This document shows positions 37,350 to 48,200 of a stretch of 64,000 nt of DNA, one piece after another. Location of the stretch: the NCBI RefSeq assembly GCF_964063345.1, contig NZ_OZ061318.1, forward strand, positions 3,348,001-3,412,000, read 5' to 3'. The notes under the pieces are model-generated. The model was not told where the DNA came from and did not search any database. It saw nothing but the letters and a program-made list of their open reading frames with translations. This DNA is from Pseudomonas lini. GTDB lineage: Bacteria; Pseudomonadota; Gammaproteobacteria; Pseudomonadales; Pseudomonadaceae. Position 1 is the stretch's first letter. The number at the start of each line of letters is the position of its first letter. The position numbers and the translations under genes are program-made.

Positions 37350-38060
37350 TTACTTCGAGGTTTTCCGGCGCTGCGGCTCAGCGCTTTCGAGGTAGCGCGT
37401 GATGACTTCGACACCCCGGTTGAGGTGGTTTTCGAGCAATGTCACCGCTCGCTCGACGTCCCGCTCTTCGGCGGCTCGCAATAATGCTCGGTGATCTTCC
37501 TGGGAGAGTTTGCCCAGGCCCATGGCTTCCAGATTGAAACGCAAGAAGCGCTCCTCTTCGTTCAACCCGTCCTCGACGAGTCTCAGCAGCCGCTGGTTGG
37601 GGGCTTTGTGGTAAAGCGCCATGTGGAACAGGCGATTGAGCCGGCCGATCTCGGTGTAGTCGTGTTCCGTTTCCAACTCGTCGATATAGCGCGCTGCCTG
37701 TTCGAAATCGGCGGCTTCAAGCAAGGGGATCGACCGACGCAGGGCTTCGGACTCCAGCAAAATTCGCAGCTCATAGGTTTCTGCCGCATCGCCCTGGACC
37801 AACGGTGCAACCACCGCGCCTTTATGGGCGACCACGTTGAGCAGCGCTTGCGCTTCGAGCTGGCGCAAGGCTTCGCGCACCGGCATGCGGCTGACGCCGA
37901 ACAGGTCGGCGAGGTCTTGCTGGCGCAGAGCGATGCCGCAAGGAATGCGACCGTCGAGAATCGCCGCGCGCAGGGTTTCTTCGATCACCGAGCGCGCCAG
38001 ATGGGCGGGAATCGGCCCGTTGACCTTGATGCTGCTGAGAGGGTTGGGCTTCTGTGTCAC
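37350..38060 (-). CDS. GntR-family transcriptional regulator (FadR/FCD subgroup)
   Basis: The protein is a DNA-binding regulator of unknown effector. I choose GTG 38060 (TQKPNPLSSIKVNGPIPAHL), giving 236 residues, because AGGG lies ten bases upstream and the 30 residues before it look non-conserved. Residues about 20-85 form the winged helix-turn-helix (LRQQDLADLFGVSRMPVREALRQLE is typical, with PVREALR). Residues about 95-215 form an all-helical FCD ligand domain. The neighbouring genes, mgo on one side and lap on the other, do not share its direction closely enough to say what it controls. Confidence 0.9.
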   Translation of the reverse strand: MTQKPNPLSSIKVNGPIPAHLARSVIEETLRAAILDGRIPCGIALRQQDLADLFGVSRMPVREALRQLEAQALLNVVAHKGAVVAPLVQGDAAETYELRILLESEALRRSIPLLEAADFEQAARYIDELETEHDYTEIGRLNRLFHMALYHKAPNQRLLRLVEDGLNEEERFLRFNLEAMGLGKLSQEDHRALLRAAEERDVERAVTLLENHLNRGVEVITRYLESAEPQRRKTSK

Positions 38061-38088
38061 AACAAACGCACCCTGATCAAATGAAAGG

Positions 38089-38100
38089 TTTGGATCCAAA
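38089..38100. promoter_or_regulatory. palindrome upstream of the GntR-family gene
   Basis: TTTGGATCCAAA is a perfect 12-bp palindrome 29 bases upstream of the GTG start and between this gene and divergent lapG. Position and symmetry suit an autoregulatory operator, but no other copy was seen. Confidence 0.35.
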
Positions 38101-38186
38101 TGGACACTAGTGACTGCCTGACGGGTTGTCAAACGGGCAAAGGATCGCACTACCCTAAAGTCTAGCGTGCTGGCAGTGATCTCACC

Positions 38187-38951
38187 GTGCCATTGTTTTT
38201 TATCGGGCTAACCTGCACCATCGACCGACTTCCACCTGCCTACCCTGGATGCCTCGCATTGGCGGTACGTTTCGCGATCCCTCGGACTTTGCGCTGGCTA
38301 GGCTGCGCGCTGCTGCTGGCCGGCATCATGCTGGGCGGGCTGCATGCCGACTGGGATTTTTCGCTGATCAGCCGCCGCGCGCAGGCATTGTACGGGCCTT
38401 TGGGTGAAGGGCAGCAGCGCATCGATGCCTGGCAGCAATTGCTGGCCACGCAGAAGCAGATTGGCGAGCTGGAACAGCTCAACGTGGTTAACCGGTTCTT
38501 CAACAAGCAGATGCGCTACGAAGAAGACATCGACCTGTGGCACGAGGTCGATTATTGGGAAACGCCGATCGAAGCCTTGTGGAAAGGCGCCGGCGACTGC
38601 GAAGACTACGCTATCGCCAAGTATTTCAGCCTGCGCCATCTCGGTGTCTCCAGTGACAAGCTGCGCATCACCTACGTCAAGGCTTTGCGCCTGAACCGCG
38701 CGCACATGGTGCTGACTTACTACTCGAGCCCCGAGGCCATGCCTTTGGTGCTCGACAGCCTGATCGACGCGATCAAGCCTGCCAGCCAGCGAACCGATTT
38801 GCTGCCGGTCTACTCTTTTAATGCCGAAGGGTTATGGTTGCCGGGTGCCAAAGGCAACAAAAAGGTTGGAGACACCAAACGCCTGTCCCGCTGGCAGGAT
38901 GTGTTGAAGAAAATGCAGGCCGAAGGTTTCCCGGTCGAGACGACTAACTAG
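38187..38951 (+). CDS. lapG: periplasmic cysteine protease LapG
   Basis: LapG cleaves the N-terminus of the adhesin LapA and releases it from the cell when c-di-GMP is low. The 254-residue product from GTG 38187 includes a hydrophobic export segment (WLGCALLLAGIMLGG) followed by the DUF920 transglutaminase-like protease domain. The catalytic triad is visible as C138 (GAGDCEDYA), H173 (NRAHMVLTYY) and D190 (PLVLDSLID). Acidic residues of the calcium site lie near DIDLWHEVDYW. The start is uncertain; TTG codons inside the first 25 codons are alternatives. It is 14 bases upstream of lapD. Confidence 0.95.
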   Translation: MPLFFIGLTCTIDRLPPAYPGCLALAVRFAIPRTLRWLGCALLLAGIMLGGLHADWDFSLISRRAQALYGPLGEGQQRIDAWQQLLATQKQIGELEQLNVVNRFFNKQMRYEEDIDLWHEVDYWETPIEALWKGAGDCEDYAIAKYFSLRHLGVSSDKLRITYVKALRLNRAHMVLTYYSSPEAMPLVLDSLIDAIKPASQRTDLLPVYSFNAEGLWLPGAKGNKKVGDTKRLSRWQDVLKKMQAEGFPVETTN

Positions 38952-38965
38952 GAGCACGCGCTCAG

Positions 38966-40912
38966 ATGTCTTTGTTCAAACAGCTGTTGATCGCTATCTG
39001 TCTGTTCCTGGTGGTCGCCTTCACCGGCAGCTTCATGGTCAGTCTGGAAAGCTCGCGTACCCAGTACGTCAACCAGTTGCGCTCCCATGCCCAGGACGCC
39101 GCCACGGCGTTGGCGCTGTCGCTGACGCCGAACATCGACGACCCGGCGATGGTCGAGTTGCTGGTCAGTTCGATCTTCGACAGTGGTTATTACGCGAGCA
39201 TCCGTGTGGTCGATCTGGCCAACGACAAGACGATTGTCGAGCGCAGCGGTATCCCTGCGGTCACCAATGTGCCGGACTGGTTCGTCAAACTGATCGGCCT
39301 GGAACCGGCCGGTGGCGACGCACTTGTCAGCCGTGGCTGGGAGCAGGCCGCGCGGGTCGAGGTGGTCAGCCATCCGATGTTCGCGTTGGCCAAGCTCTGG
39401 CAGAGCGCATTGGGCAGCCTCGGCTGGTTGCTGATCTGCGGCGCGGTGAGTGCGGTGTTGGGCGCGCTGTTGCTGCGCAGGCAACTGAAGCCGCTGGATT
39501 ACATGGTCAAGCAATCCCACGCGATTGCTCGCCGCGAATTCCTCAGCCTGCCGGAACTGCCGCGCACCCCGGAACTGCGTCGGGTGGTGCAGGCCATGAA
39601 CCAGATGGTCGAGAAGCTCAAGGCGCTGTTCCAGGAGCAGGCCGAACGCAGTGAAAAACTGCGGGCCGAGTCCTATCAGGACAACCTGACCGGCCTGGCC
39701 AACCGACGCTATTTCGAAATGCAATTGAACGCGCGAGTGAGTAATCCTGAACAGGCCAGTTCCGGCTATTTGCTGCTGTTGCGGGTCAAGGATCTGGCGG
39801 GTTTGAACCAACGGTTGGGTGGTCAGCGCACCGATGAATTGCTGAAAGCGGTGGGTGAGCAGTTGTCCCGAGAGTGCGCCAAGTACCCGGAAACCCAGAA
39901 CCTTGTGACGCGCATTCGTGGCGGTGAATTTGCCGTGCTGGCGCCGGGGCTGGTGCGCGAAGAAGCGCTGCAACTGGCGAGTAACCTCGAAAGCGCCTTG
40001 GCGAGCCTGCATGCGACGGGCGCCACGGACGTCGCGTCGGTGGCCTCGATCGGGCTGGCGCCGTTTGCCCATGGCGACTCGCCGCAAGCGGTGATCGGGT
40101 TGGCGGATCAGGCACTGGCCCAGGCGGAAAGTCAGGGCGAACCGAGCTGGGCGTGCCTCGATCACAGTGCATCGGCCCGGGTTGGCGATGACCACCATGC
40201 CTGGCACACCTTGCTGGATCAGGCGTTGGATCAGCAGCGTTTCGAGCTGTACTTCCAGCCGGTGGTGGCCAGCCACGACACGCAGGTGGTGCTGCATTAC
40301 AAAGTATTGTCGCGCCTGCTCGACGAGCAGGACCAGACCATTCCCGCCGGGCGTTTCCTGCCCTGGCTCGAGCGTTTCGGCTGGACGGCGCGGCTGGACC
40401 GTTTGATGCTGGAACGGGTGCTCGAGCAGATGGCTGACCATGAAGAGTCGCTGGCGCTGAACCTGTCTTCGGCGACACTGGCGGATCCGCAGGCACTGAA
40501 CAAGGTGTTCGAGATTCTGCGTCAGCATTCGAATCTGGGGGAACGATTGACCCTGGAAATCGGCGAAGAACAAGTGCCTGAACAAGCGGTGCTGGAACAG
40601 CTGACGCGGCGTTTGCGCGAGCTTGGATTCTCGCTGAGCCTGCAGCGATTTGGTGGGCGCTTCAGCATGATCGGCAATTTGGCGCGGCTGGGGTTGGCGT
40701 ATCTGAAGATCGACGGCAGTTACATCCGGGCGATTGATCAGGAGAGCGACAAGCGTCTGTTCATCGAGGCGATTCAGCGGGCGGCGCATAGCATTGATTT
40801 GCCGTTGATTGCCGAGCGGGTCGAGACCGAAGGGGAGTTGGCGGTGATTCGTGAGATGGGGTTGTATGGGGTTCAGGGGCAGTTGTTTGGTGAGCCTAAG
40901 CCTTGGCGGTGA
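38966..40912 (+). CDS. lapD: inner-membrane c-di-GMP receptor LapD
   Basis: LapD sequesters LapG when its cytoplasmic EAL domain binds c-di-GMP. The 648 residues have a first helix (about 5-24), a periplasmic output domain with the conserved GW at 124-125, and a second helix (about 153-170). HAMP follows, then degenerate GGDEF and EAL domains. GGDEF is replaced by RGGEF (318-322), and the EAL signature by KVL in HYKVLSRLL (446-448). Both enzymatic activities should be lost while nucleotide binding is retained, the LapD norm. Confidence 0.97.
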   Translation: MSLFKQLLIAICLFLVVAFTGSFMVSLESSRTQYVNQLRSHAQDAATALALSLTPNIDDPAMVELLVSSIFDSGYYASIRVVDLANDKTIVERSGIPAVTNVPDWFVKLIGLEPAGGDALVSRGWEQAARVEVVSHPMFALAKLWQSALGSLGWLLICGAVSAVLGALLLRRQLKPLDYMVKQSHAIARREFLSLPELPRTPELRRVVQAMNQMVEKLKALFQEQAERSEKLRAESYQDNLTGLANRRYFEMQLNARVSNPEQASSGYLLLLRVKDLAGLNQRLGGQRTDELLKAVGEQLSRECAKYPETQNLVTRIRGGEFAVLAPGLVREEALQLASNLESALASLHATGATDVASVASIGLAPFAHGDSPQAVIGLADQALAQAESQGEPSWACLDHSASARVGDDHHAWHTLLDQALDQQRFELYFQPVVASHDTQVVLHYKVLSRLLDEQDQTIPAGRFLPWLERFGWTARLDRLMLERVLEQMADHEESLALNLSSATLADPQALNKVFEILRQHSNLGERLTLEIGEEQVPEQAVLEQLTRRLRELGFSLSLQRFGGRFSMIGNLARLGLAYLKIDGSYIRAIDQESDKRLFIEAIQRAAHSIDLPLIAERVETEGELAVIREMGLYGVQGQLFGEPKPWR

Positions 40913-40925
40913 GGCTGATGCCGTC

Positions 40926-41015
40926 ATCGCGGGCAAGCCCGCTCCCACAGGATTTGTGTGGTACCACAATCCTGCGTTGACTTCCGCCCCCTGTGGGAGC
41001 GGGCTTGCCCGCGAT
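40926..41015. repeat. paired inverted REP (REPIN-like)
   Basis: ATCGCGGGCAAGCCCGCTCC is followed by an inverted copy ending GCGAT at 41015, directly after lapD. The core is the same as at 30856 and 60220. Confidence 0.85.
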
Positions 41016-41110
41016 GGCGCCCGTGCGGACACCGATTATTCCGGCAGCAAAGTCCTAGGAGATTTCCTTCAAGTTGTAGCGGTGTTGGTGAACTTGTTCC
41101 GGCTGAAGTC

Positions 41111-41372
41111 CAAGGCTAGTCTGGCCTTGTCACTGAATAATCGGTGACACGGACGTGCAAGTCCGGGTAAAACCCACATCCAAACACTGCCTCTGGCCAT
41201 TCATCAGGCATTTTTAATGCTTGTTGTGATTGCTTTATGGCGGCTGTGTGCGGGAGACCTTCGGGTCTGCCGAGGTTTTGGTGTGGTCTACTCGGTCTTG
41301 CACCCCGCACATAGCTGCCACCTTAATTCGCGTGCAAGCGAACATTAGGTCAGCCTCCTTGTAATCAAAGAG
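41111..41372 (+). ncRNA. candidate structured RNA leader of the DUF6124 gene
   Basis: A 16-bp stem with two G-U wobbles (41239-41254 with 41304-41319) encloses two hairpins. One is AGACC-TTCG-GGTCT (41255-41268); the other is CCGAG...CTCGG (41270-41295). Together they form a three-way junction. Separate hairpins at 41150-41165 and 41327-41342 carry the identical hexaloop GTGCAA, and the junction strand contains its complement TTGCAC (41298-41303). Further stems are CAAGGC/GCCTTG (41111-41129) and AGGCAT/ATGCTT (41206-41222). CTCCTT (41355-41360) can pair with AAAGAG (41367-41372), masking the Shine-Dalgarno. I do not recognise it as a named RNA family. Confidence 0.65.
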
Positions 41373-41380
41373 AGCACACC

Positions 41381-41653
41381 ATGTTCAAAGTAACTCCAAA
41401 TCCGCCTGCTCCCCGCAAAGGCCGCCTCTTCACCGTCTCCCCCGACATCGACACCGAAGCCCTTCTCGCCAACGCCTCCGAAGACTTGCTGTCCATCAGC
41501 GCCATAGCCGCCGACCTGGCGGATGATGTGGAAGGCTCACGGCGCTCAGTAGCCCTGGCCCTCAGCCGAATGGCCGATGGCGTGCAGTTGTTGGTGGAGC
41601 GAGCGCTGGATCACCTTGAATCGCCGGAGATGCAGGGTCGGGCCGAGGTTTAG
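41381..41653 (+). CDS. DUF6124 family small protein
   Basis: The 90-residue protein begins MFKVTPNPPAP and contains FTVSPDIDTEALLANASEDLLS, the pattern of the DUF6124 family that is widespread and multicopy in Pseudomonas. There are no membrane segments or signal peptide; the C-terminal half is predicted helical. Function is unknown. It follows the structured leader above and is the only gene on this strand between lapD and lapE. Confidence 0.85.
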   Translation: MFKVTPNPPAPRKGRLFTVSPDIDTEALLANASEDLLSISAIAADLADDVEGSRRSVALALSRMADGVQLLVERALDHLESPEMQGRAEV

Positions 41654-41682
41654 CCGGGTAGGGCAGTGGTGAGTTGAAGATC

Positions 41683-41781
41683 GCCTTCGCGAGCAAGCCC
41701 GCTCCCACACTGGATTTGTGTCGAACCGCAATCATGCGATCAACACAGAACCCATGTGGGAGCGGGCTTGCTCGCGAAGGC
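41683..41781. repeat. paired inverted REP (REPIN-like), CTCGCG variant
   Basis: CGCCTTCGCGAGCAAGCCCG is followed by its inverted copy ending GAAGGCG at 41781. The core differs from the other REPINs of the window by CGAGCAAG in place of CGGGCAAG. It lies between two convergent small genes. Confidence 0.85.
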
Positions 41782-41808
41782 GCCAGTGCAGGCGCCAACG
41801 AAGGGTCG

Positions 41809-42147
41809 TTAGATCAACCCCGTCTCTTCATCATCGATCAACTGGCTCAACCCGCCCAACGCTTCACGGGCCTGGGTCCGGTCCATCAGCTTGGCTTGTG
41901 CGGCGGCCGGCAGGTCGGTGACGCGGATCACGCCTTTTTGGGTCAGCACCTGAATCAAGTCATCGAGTACCCGGATCATTTCCAGGTCGCTCTGTTTGAG
42001 CTGCTTGAGGCTGGTTTCAACCACTTCATGGGCAAACCAGGCCTGGATTTCATGGTTGTCGGCCGGCAGCGTTTCCGTGGCCTCGGCGTAGGCCGTGGCT
42101 TCCACGCGCACCAACTGACCTTGTGCATCGCGTTGCACGTAAAACAT
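41809..42147 (-). CDS. conserved Pseudomonas protein of unknown function next to lapA
   Basis: The 112-residue protein starts MFYVQRDAQGQLVRVEATAY and ends DDEETGLI. It is acidic, soluble and largely helical, with no known catalytic motif visible. Homologues in Pseudomonas are, as I recall, sometimes labelled as tryptophan synthase beta-like, which nothing in this sequence supports. I use ATG 42147; an upstream in-frame extension of 15 codons looks non-coding. It is downstream of lapA on the same strand, beyond the lapA terminator. Confidence 0.75.
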   Translation of the reverse strand: MFYVQRDAQGQLVRVEATAYAEATETLPADNHEIQAWFAHEVVETSLKQLKQSDLEMIRVLDDLIQVLTQKGVIRVTDLPAAAQAKLMDRTQAREALGGLSQLIDDEETGLI

Positions 42148-42256
42148 TGAGCATCCCTCGGAAATAGACCAGCGTCGTGCTGTCAGCAGCATAGGTCAAC
42201 GCAGGCGAGTATGCGGTGCGACGACGAAATCGTCACCCGCGAGGTGGGCGCAAACG

Positions 42257-42285
42257 TGACGGCCGCCCGGTTTGGGCGGCCGTCA
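42257..42285 (-). terminator. lapA terminator hairpin
   Basis: TGACGGCCGCCC and GGGCGGCCGTCA form a perfect 12-bp stem around a five-base loop, nine bases past the lapA stop. On the minus strand CGTTTGCG follows, a short T tract. Confidence 0.75.
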
Positions 42286-42293
42286 GCCTGCGA

Positions 42294-45200
42294 TCAGCTG
42301 TTGTTGTGATCGATTTTGATGGTCGGGTCACTGCCGGCGATCAACGAGTTGATGCTGGCGCTGGACCAATTGTTACCTTCCAGTTTGATCGTCACGTCCG
42401 GGGTGGCCGCTGCAGCGTCGGCGCCATTGAACTTGCCGCCAGAGCTGACTTGCAGAGACGACACACCGTCCACGGTGGTGATTTTCAGGAAGTTATCAAT
42501 GGTGCTGCCGCTTTCGCCCTGCAACAGATCACGCAGGTCGATGCGGTCGCCTTCGCTGGCCTTGAAGTCCTTGATCACGTCGTTGCCGGTGTCGCCAGCC
42601 TTCCAGATGAAGGTGTCGGCACCCGAACCGCCAATCAGGAGGTCGTTGCCTTTACCGCCGATCAACGAGTCATTGCCGCTGCCGCCGAGCAGAATGTCAT
42701 TGCCCTTGCCGCCGTCGAGGAGGTCGTTGCCGCCCTGGCCGAAGAGAATGTCATTGCCCGCGCCACCCAGCAGCGTGTCGCTGCCGTCGTGGGCCCCGGA
42801 CACGTCGAACGCGGTGTAGTGCTCGGTGATGAACTGATGCACGTTGCTGGTGGTGACTTTGCTGACATCGACGCCGGTCTGCTGGGCCACGAACGCCTGC
42901 ATGGCCTGATAACCCTCGCCGGCGATGCCATTGAAGCTCACCAGATCGCCGAACAGGATGTCGTTGCCGTCACCGCCATTGACCATGTCGGCACCCGGCA
43001 TCGTCGCTTCGGTATGGCCGATGACCGAGTTGGCCAGGTCTTTCGGGTCGATGTTGGTTTGTGGCGTTTGATCCGAGTCGTACGGCTTGAGATCGCCGAG
43101 GGTGATGTCCGTATTCAGGCCGATGGCTTCTACTGTCGACACGTTTTTCAGCAACGTGAAGCTGCTGGTGGAGTTGTCGATGGCAGTGGAATCGGTATAG
43201 CTGCCGGTGCCATCGCGATAGGACAGTTCGTACGTGCCGTTACCTTCGGCATGGAGGGTACCCAGTTCGGTACTGCTCCAGCGCCCCGAGTTTTTTAGAG
43301 TCAGCAGCGTGACGTTGCCGGCACTGTCGATGGTCAGGGAGTGAGTGCTGTCCAGGTAGCTGGAATAGGTCTGCCCCAATTTGTAATTGGTGGTGGTGAT
43401 GACGTCATCGAGCTTCACGTTGCCGAACAAGGTCGGGTTGGTTTGCTCGCCGCTCTGGTAGTAGGTCGGCTTGCCGTCGGTGATGAAGTACGTAAGGTTC
43501 TTCGCGCCGGTGTTGGCAATCGCGTCGGCACTCTGGAACCAGTTGGCCGTGGTCTTGAACACGTCCTCGTAGTTGGTGCCTCCGCCGGACGACATCGAAT
43601 CCAGAACGGACTTGAGCAAGGTCAGGGCGTTTGGATCGTTCAGGTTCACCGATACCGACTTGTTGACCTGGTTATCGAAGTCCACCAGGAAGATGTTCAC
43701 CGTCCCGGAGTTGCCACCCATGCTTTGCTTGAGGGTGTTGAACACCGCGGTCAGCGAATCCTTGGCCGCGTTGATCGAAGAAGCGCTCATGCTGCCCGAG
43801 CTGTCGACCATGAATGCGATGTTGTAGTTGGTGCCCGGCACCACGGTCAGCCCGCCGATATCGGCGATCATGATGTCGTTGCCGTCGGTGCCGGTGATGG
43901 TGTCATCGGCGGCGGTGGCGGTGATGGCGTTGTATACCGCCGGGTAAACCGTAACGGGGATCTGTGCGGTGCTTGGCGCCGAACCACCCAGCGCTTCGGT
44001 GGATGTCGAAGTGACGGTCAGGGTGAAATGGCCGTTGTAGTACGGCGGCGGGGTGACGGTCAGGGCGCCGAGGTTCCAGCCGGTGACGTTGGCTTCACCG
44101 GAGGTGGCGCTGGCGGTGAAGGTATGGCCCGCGCCATCGGTGAGCACCGAGCCCGCCGGTATGCCGCTGATCTTCACGCTCAGGCTTTCGGAGCCGTCGG
44201 TGTCGGTCAGTGCCGTTTTGATTGCGGACAAGTGAACGCTGGTGCCTTCGGCGCCTTCGTTGAGTTTGTAGCCGTCGTAGTAGCCTTCGCCATTGGTGCC
44301 GTGCAGGTCGGACACTGTCACGCCAGACGCGGCCAGATCCGCCACGCCGGTGTACAGCGGCACGCCGGCGCTGCTGAGGTCGACCGCCGCACCGCCGTTG
44401 ACCGACAGATTGACGTCATAGCTGCCCGGGCCCTTCTGGTTATGGTGGTAAATGTCCAGGGTGTAATAACCGCTGGTGGTCGGGGTGAACGAACCGTTCA
44501 GGTTACCGCCCGCACCCCAAGTGATTGCGGCCACGTTTTTACCACCGATGGTCACCAACAGGCTGTCGTCACCGGTACCGCTGAAGGTGTAAGTCTTGCC
44601 GGCTTCGAGAAAAATCAGGCCGGACGTTTTCGAGGCCGTCCCGACCGCGACGCTGCCGTCGGACTGAACGTTGGTCACGGTGCCGCTGGAGTTCGGTGTA
44701 CCCGCGCCGTCGATGACCGATTTCAGCGTGCCGGAAGACGCACCGTTGCCATCGGTACCGAGACCCGGCAGACCGGTCCAGACTTCCTTGGTCAGGCCGG
44801 TGGACTTGACGCTGTTGTCCGCGACGCTCAGGGAGGGCGCATCGGCAACCGGCGTGATGTCGATTTTCACCGTGCCGGTGTTGCCCAGCAGTTGACCGTC
44901 GGTTGGCTGGAACTTGATCTGCGCGTAGTCGGCCTGGTTGTTGCCCACGTTGGTGCCGCCGTAGCCATCGACGCCCGATTCGTTGGCATCTGGCGTGAAG
45001 CGCAACTTGCCCGCGTCGATATCGGCCTTGCTGAAGGTCTGGTTGGTCGCCACGTCTTTCCAGGTCGCACCGTCCAGGTACTGCAATTTACCTTCGCCCG
45101 GCAACTGAGTGATTTTCACCCCCAGGTTGGCGGACGGGCTGTCGATATCGCTGATACCGAAGGTCGACCAGCCGAGGATCAGCGGGGTGTCTTCGGTGCC

Positions 45201-48200
45201 AGTGACGTTAACCGGTGCGGCGGTCGGCGCATCGTTCACAGCCACTACGTTGACGGTGGTGGTCGCGGTGTTGGAGTAGTTGCTGCCATCGGTCACCGTC
45301 ACGGTGATGATCCGCGGCACGGTGCTCGGATCTTCACTGCTGTTGGTGAAGCTGATGTTTTTGATCTGCTGCATGTAGTCGGCCAGCGTCGCGTTGCCCG
45401 ACAGGGTCAGGGTGACGGTGCCGTCCTGGCTGTTGGCATTGATGGTGATGCCATTGACGCTGTTGCCCAGGTTCAGCGCGTCGCCCGGCTGACGATTGGT
45501 CAGCACGATGGTGGCGCCGGTCAGCATCGTGCTGTCCGGGTCGGTGATTTTCAGGTCGGTGTCGCCGATCGAGACGCCTGGGCCGGTGGTGCCTTCAGTG
45601 AAGGTCACGTTGTAGTTGGCCCCGGTGGCGCCGCTGGAGTTGTTGGCGTCCAGGTCGAGAACCGGCGCTGCATCGTTGTCGGTGATCGAGGTGCTGACGC
45701 TGCCGTTGGAAGCGCTGACTGCGAGGTTTTCGAAGTTGCCGCCAGTGGCCGAGTCGATCTTGACCACGAAGTTCTCGGTGCCTTCGGTGAGCTTGTCGTC
45801 CAGCGTCGCGACGTCGAAGCTCGCGCTGCTGGCGCCCGCCGGGATTTTCACGGTGTACACGCCGGTGAAATCCGAACCGTCGGCGGCGGTGCCGCTGTAG
45901 ACGATTTTCAGCGTCACTTCGGTCTGTGCCGGGTGAGTCAGGCTGACGGTGTAGCTGGCGGTCTGGCCTTCGGTGACTGAGGTGCTGCCACTGATGCTGA
46001 CTTCGGTTTTGTCGATCGTGTCGGTGACGGTCGTGACTGCCGCTGTGTTGCTGGTGACCAGGTTTTCGAAGTTGCCACCGGTGGCGTTGGAAATGGTCGC
46101 CTGAACAGTGCTGGCGTCTTTATAGACGTCATCCTTCGGCGCATCGACGGTCACGGTGCCAGTGGTTTTGCCGGCGTCAATGGTGATCACGGCACCGTTG
46201 CTCAGCGTGACGGTCACTGGTGTGCCGGCGGCATTGGTCAGGGTCGCGGTGTAAGTGATCTGGCTACCTTCGGCGACCGAGTTGGTCGCGCTCAGGCTGA
46301 GAGTGGTGGTGTCGACGGTGTCGGTCACAGTGGTGCTGACCGGCGATTTATCCGCCACCAGGTTCTCGTAGTTACCGCCGCTGACGCTGGTGATCGAGTT
46401 GGTCAGCGGGGTATGACCGGCCAATGCGTCGTTCGGTGCGGGGGTGGTCACGGTGCCGGTGGTTTGACCGACGTCGATAGTGATCGTCTGACCGTTGGCC
46501 AAGGACACGGTGACCGGGCTGCCAGTCACGGGGGCACCGACAGTCGCGGTGTAAGTGACGGTGCCGCCTTCAGCTGCCGAAGCGGTGGCGTTCAAGGTGA
46601 CGGTCGAGGTGTCGATGGTGTCGGTGATGCTGGTTACTGCTGGGGCAGTGCTTGGCACCAGGTTTTCGAAGTTGCCGCCGGTGGCGGTGGAGATGGTTGC
46701 CTGGACAGTGCCGGCGTCTTTGTAGACGTCGTCCTTCGGCGCATCGACGGTCACGGAGCCGGTAGTTTTACCCGCTTCGATGGTGATGACGGCGCCGTTG
46801 CTCAGCGTGACGGTCACTGGTGTGCCGGCGGCGTTGGTCAAGGTTGCCGTGTAGGTAATCTGGCTACCTTCAGCGACCGAGTCGGTCGCGCTCAGGCTGA
46901 GAGTGGTGGTACTCGCGGTATCAGTCACCGAGGTGTCGGCCGACTTGCTGTCGACTTCCAGCTTCTCGTAGTTGCCGCCCTTGGCGTCGTCGATCTTCAC
47001 GCTCAGGGATGCGCCGCCGTTCAGGGCATCGTTTGGCGCTGTGAAGTTGACGCTGGCGCTGCTTGAGCCGACCGGGATGGTGATGGTCTGGCCGTTGGAC
47101 AGGGTGACAACCACCGGCGAACCGGTCACCGGTGCGCTGACAGACGCGGTGTAAACCACGGTGCCGCCTTCGGCCACAGTGCTGGTCGCGGTGAGGTTCA
47201 CGGTCGAGGTGTCGATGGTATCGGTGACGTCGGTGATCGCAGCCGCTGGGTTGGTCGCCAGGTTTTCGAAGTTGCCGCCCGCAGCGTCCTTGATCGTGAC
47301 TTCAACCTGGCCGGCGTCCTTGTAGACGTCGTCCTTCGGTGCGTCGACGGTCACGGAGCCGGTAGTTTTACCCGCTTCGATGGTGATGACGGCGCCGTTG
47401 CTCAGCGTGACGGTCACTGGTGTGCCGGCGGCGTTGGTCAAGGTTGCCGTGTAGGTAATCTGGCTACCTTCAGCGACCGAGTCGGTCGCGCTCAGGCTGA
47501 GAGTGGTGGTACTCGCGGTATCAGTCACCGAGGTGTCGGCCGACTTGCTGTCGACTTCCAGCTTCTCGTAGTTGCCGCCCTTGGCGTCGTCGATCTTCAC
47601 GCTCAGGGATGCGCCGCCGTTCAGGGCATCGTTTGGCGCTGTGAAGTTGACGCTGGCGCTGCTTGAGCCGACCGGGATGGTGATGGTCTGGCCGTTGGAC
47701 AGGGTGACAACCACCGGCGAACCGGTCACCGGTGCGCTGACAGACGCGGTGTAAACCACGGTGCCGCCTTCGGCCACAGTGCTGGTCGCGGTGAGGTTCA
47801 CGGTCGAGGTGTCGATGGTATCGGTGACGTCGGTGATCGCAGCCGCTGGGTTGGTCGCCAGGTTTTCGAAGTTGCCGCCCGCAGCGTCCTTGATCGTGAC
47901 TTCAACCTGGCCGGCGTCCTTGTAGACGTCGTCCTTCGGTGCGTCGACGGTCACAGAACCGGTGGTGGCGCCGGCGGCGATGGTGATCACGGCGCCGTTG
48001 CTCAGCGTCACGGTGACCGGAGTGCCGGCGGCGTTGGTCAGGGTGGCGGTGTAAACGATGGAACCGCCTTCAGCCACGGAGTCGGTCGCGTTCAAACTGA
48101 GGGTGGTGGTGCTCGCGGTATCGGTCACCGAGGTGTCCGCCGACTTGCCGTCGACGTCCAGCTTCTCGTAGTTGCCGCCCTTGGCGTCGTCGATCTTCAC

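Noticed and set aside
37082..37414. Small minus-strand frame (110 codons) between the mgo leader and the GntR-family gene
   Set aside because: It overlaps the end of the GntR gene, has no Shine-Dalgarno and no family I recognise. Its C-terminal part could be a gene remnant but that cannot be shown.
38948..41032. Minus-strand open frame of 694 codons opposite lapD
   Set aside because: It is antisense to the complete lapD gene and is rich in Arg, Gln and His, as expected of a shadow frame.
43341..45980. Long plus-strand open frame (879 codons) opposite the lapA C-terminal region
   Set aside because: It is fully antisense to a clearly coding, domain-rich part of lapA. Its composition (Gly, Val, Arg, Asp, His) is what third-position GC bias produces in a shadow frame, and no start signal was seen.
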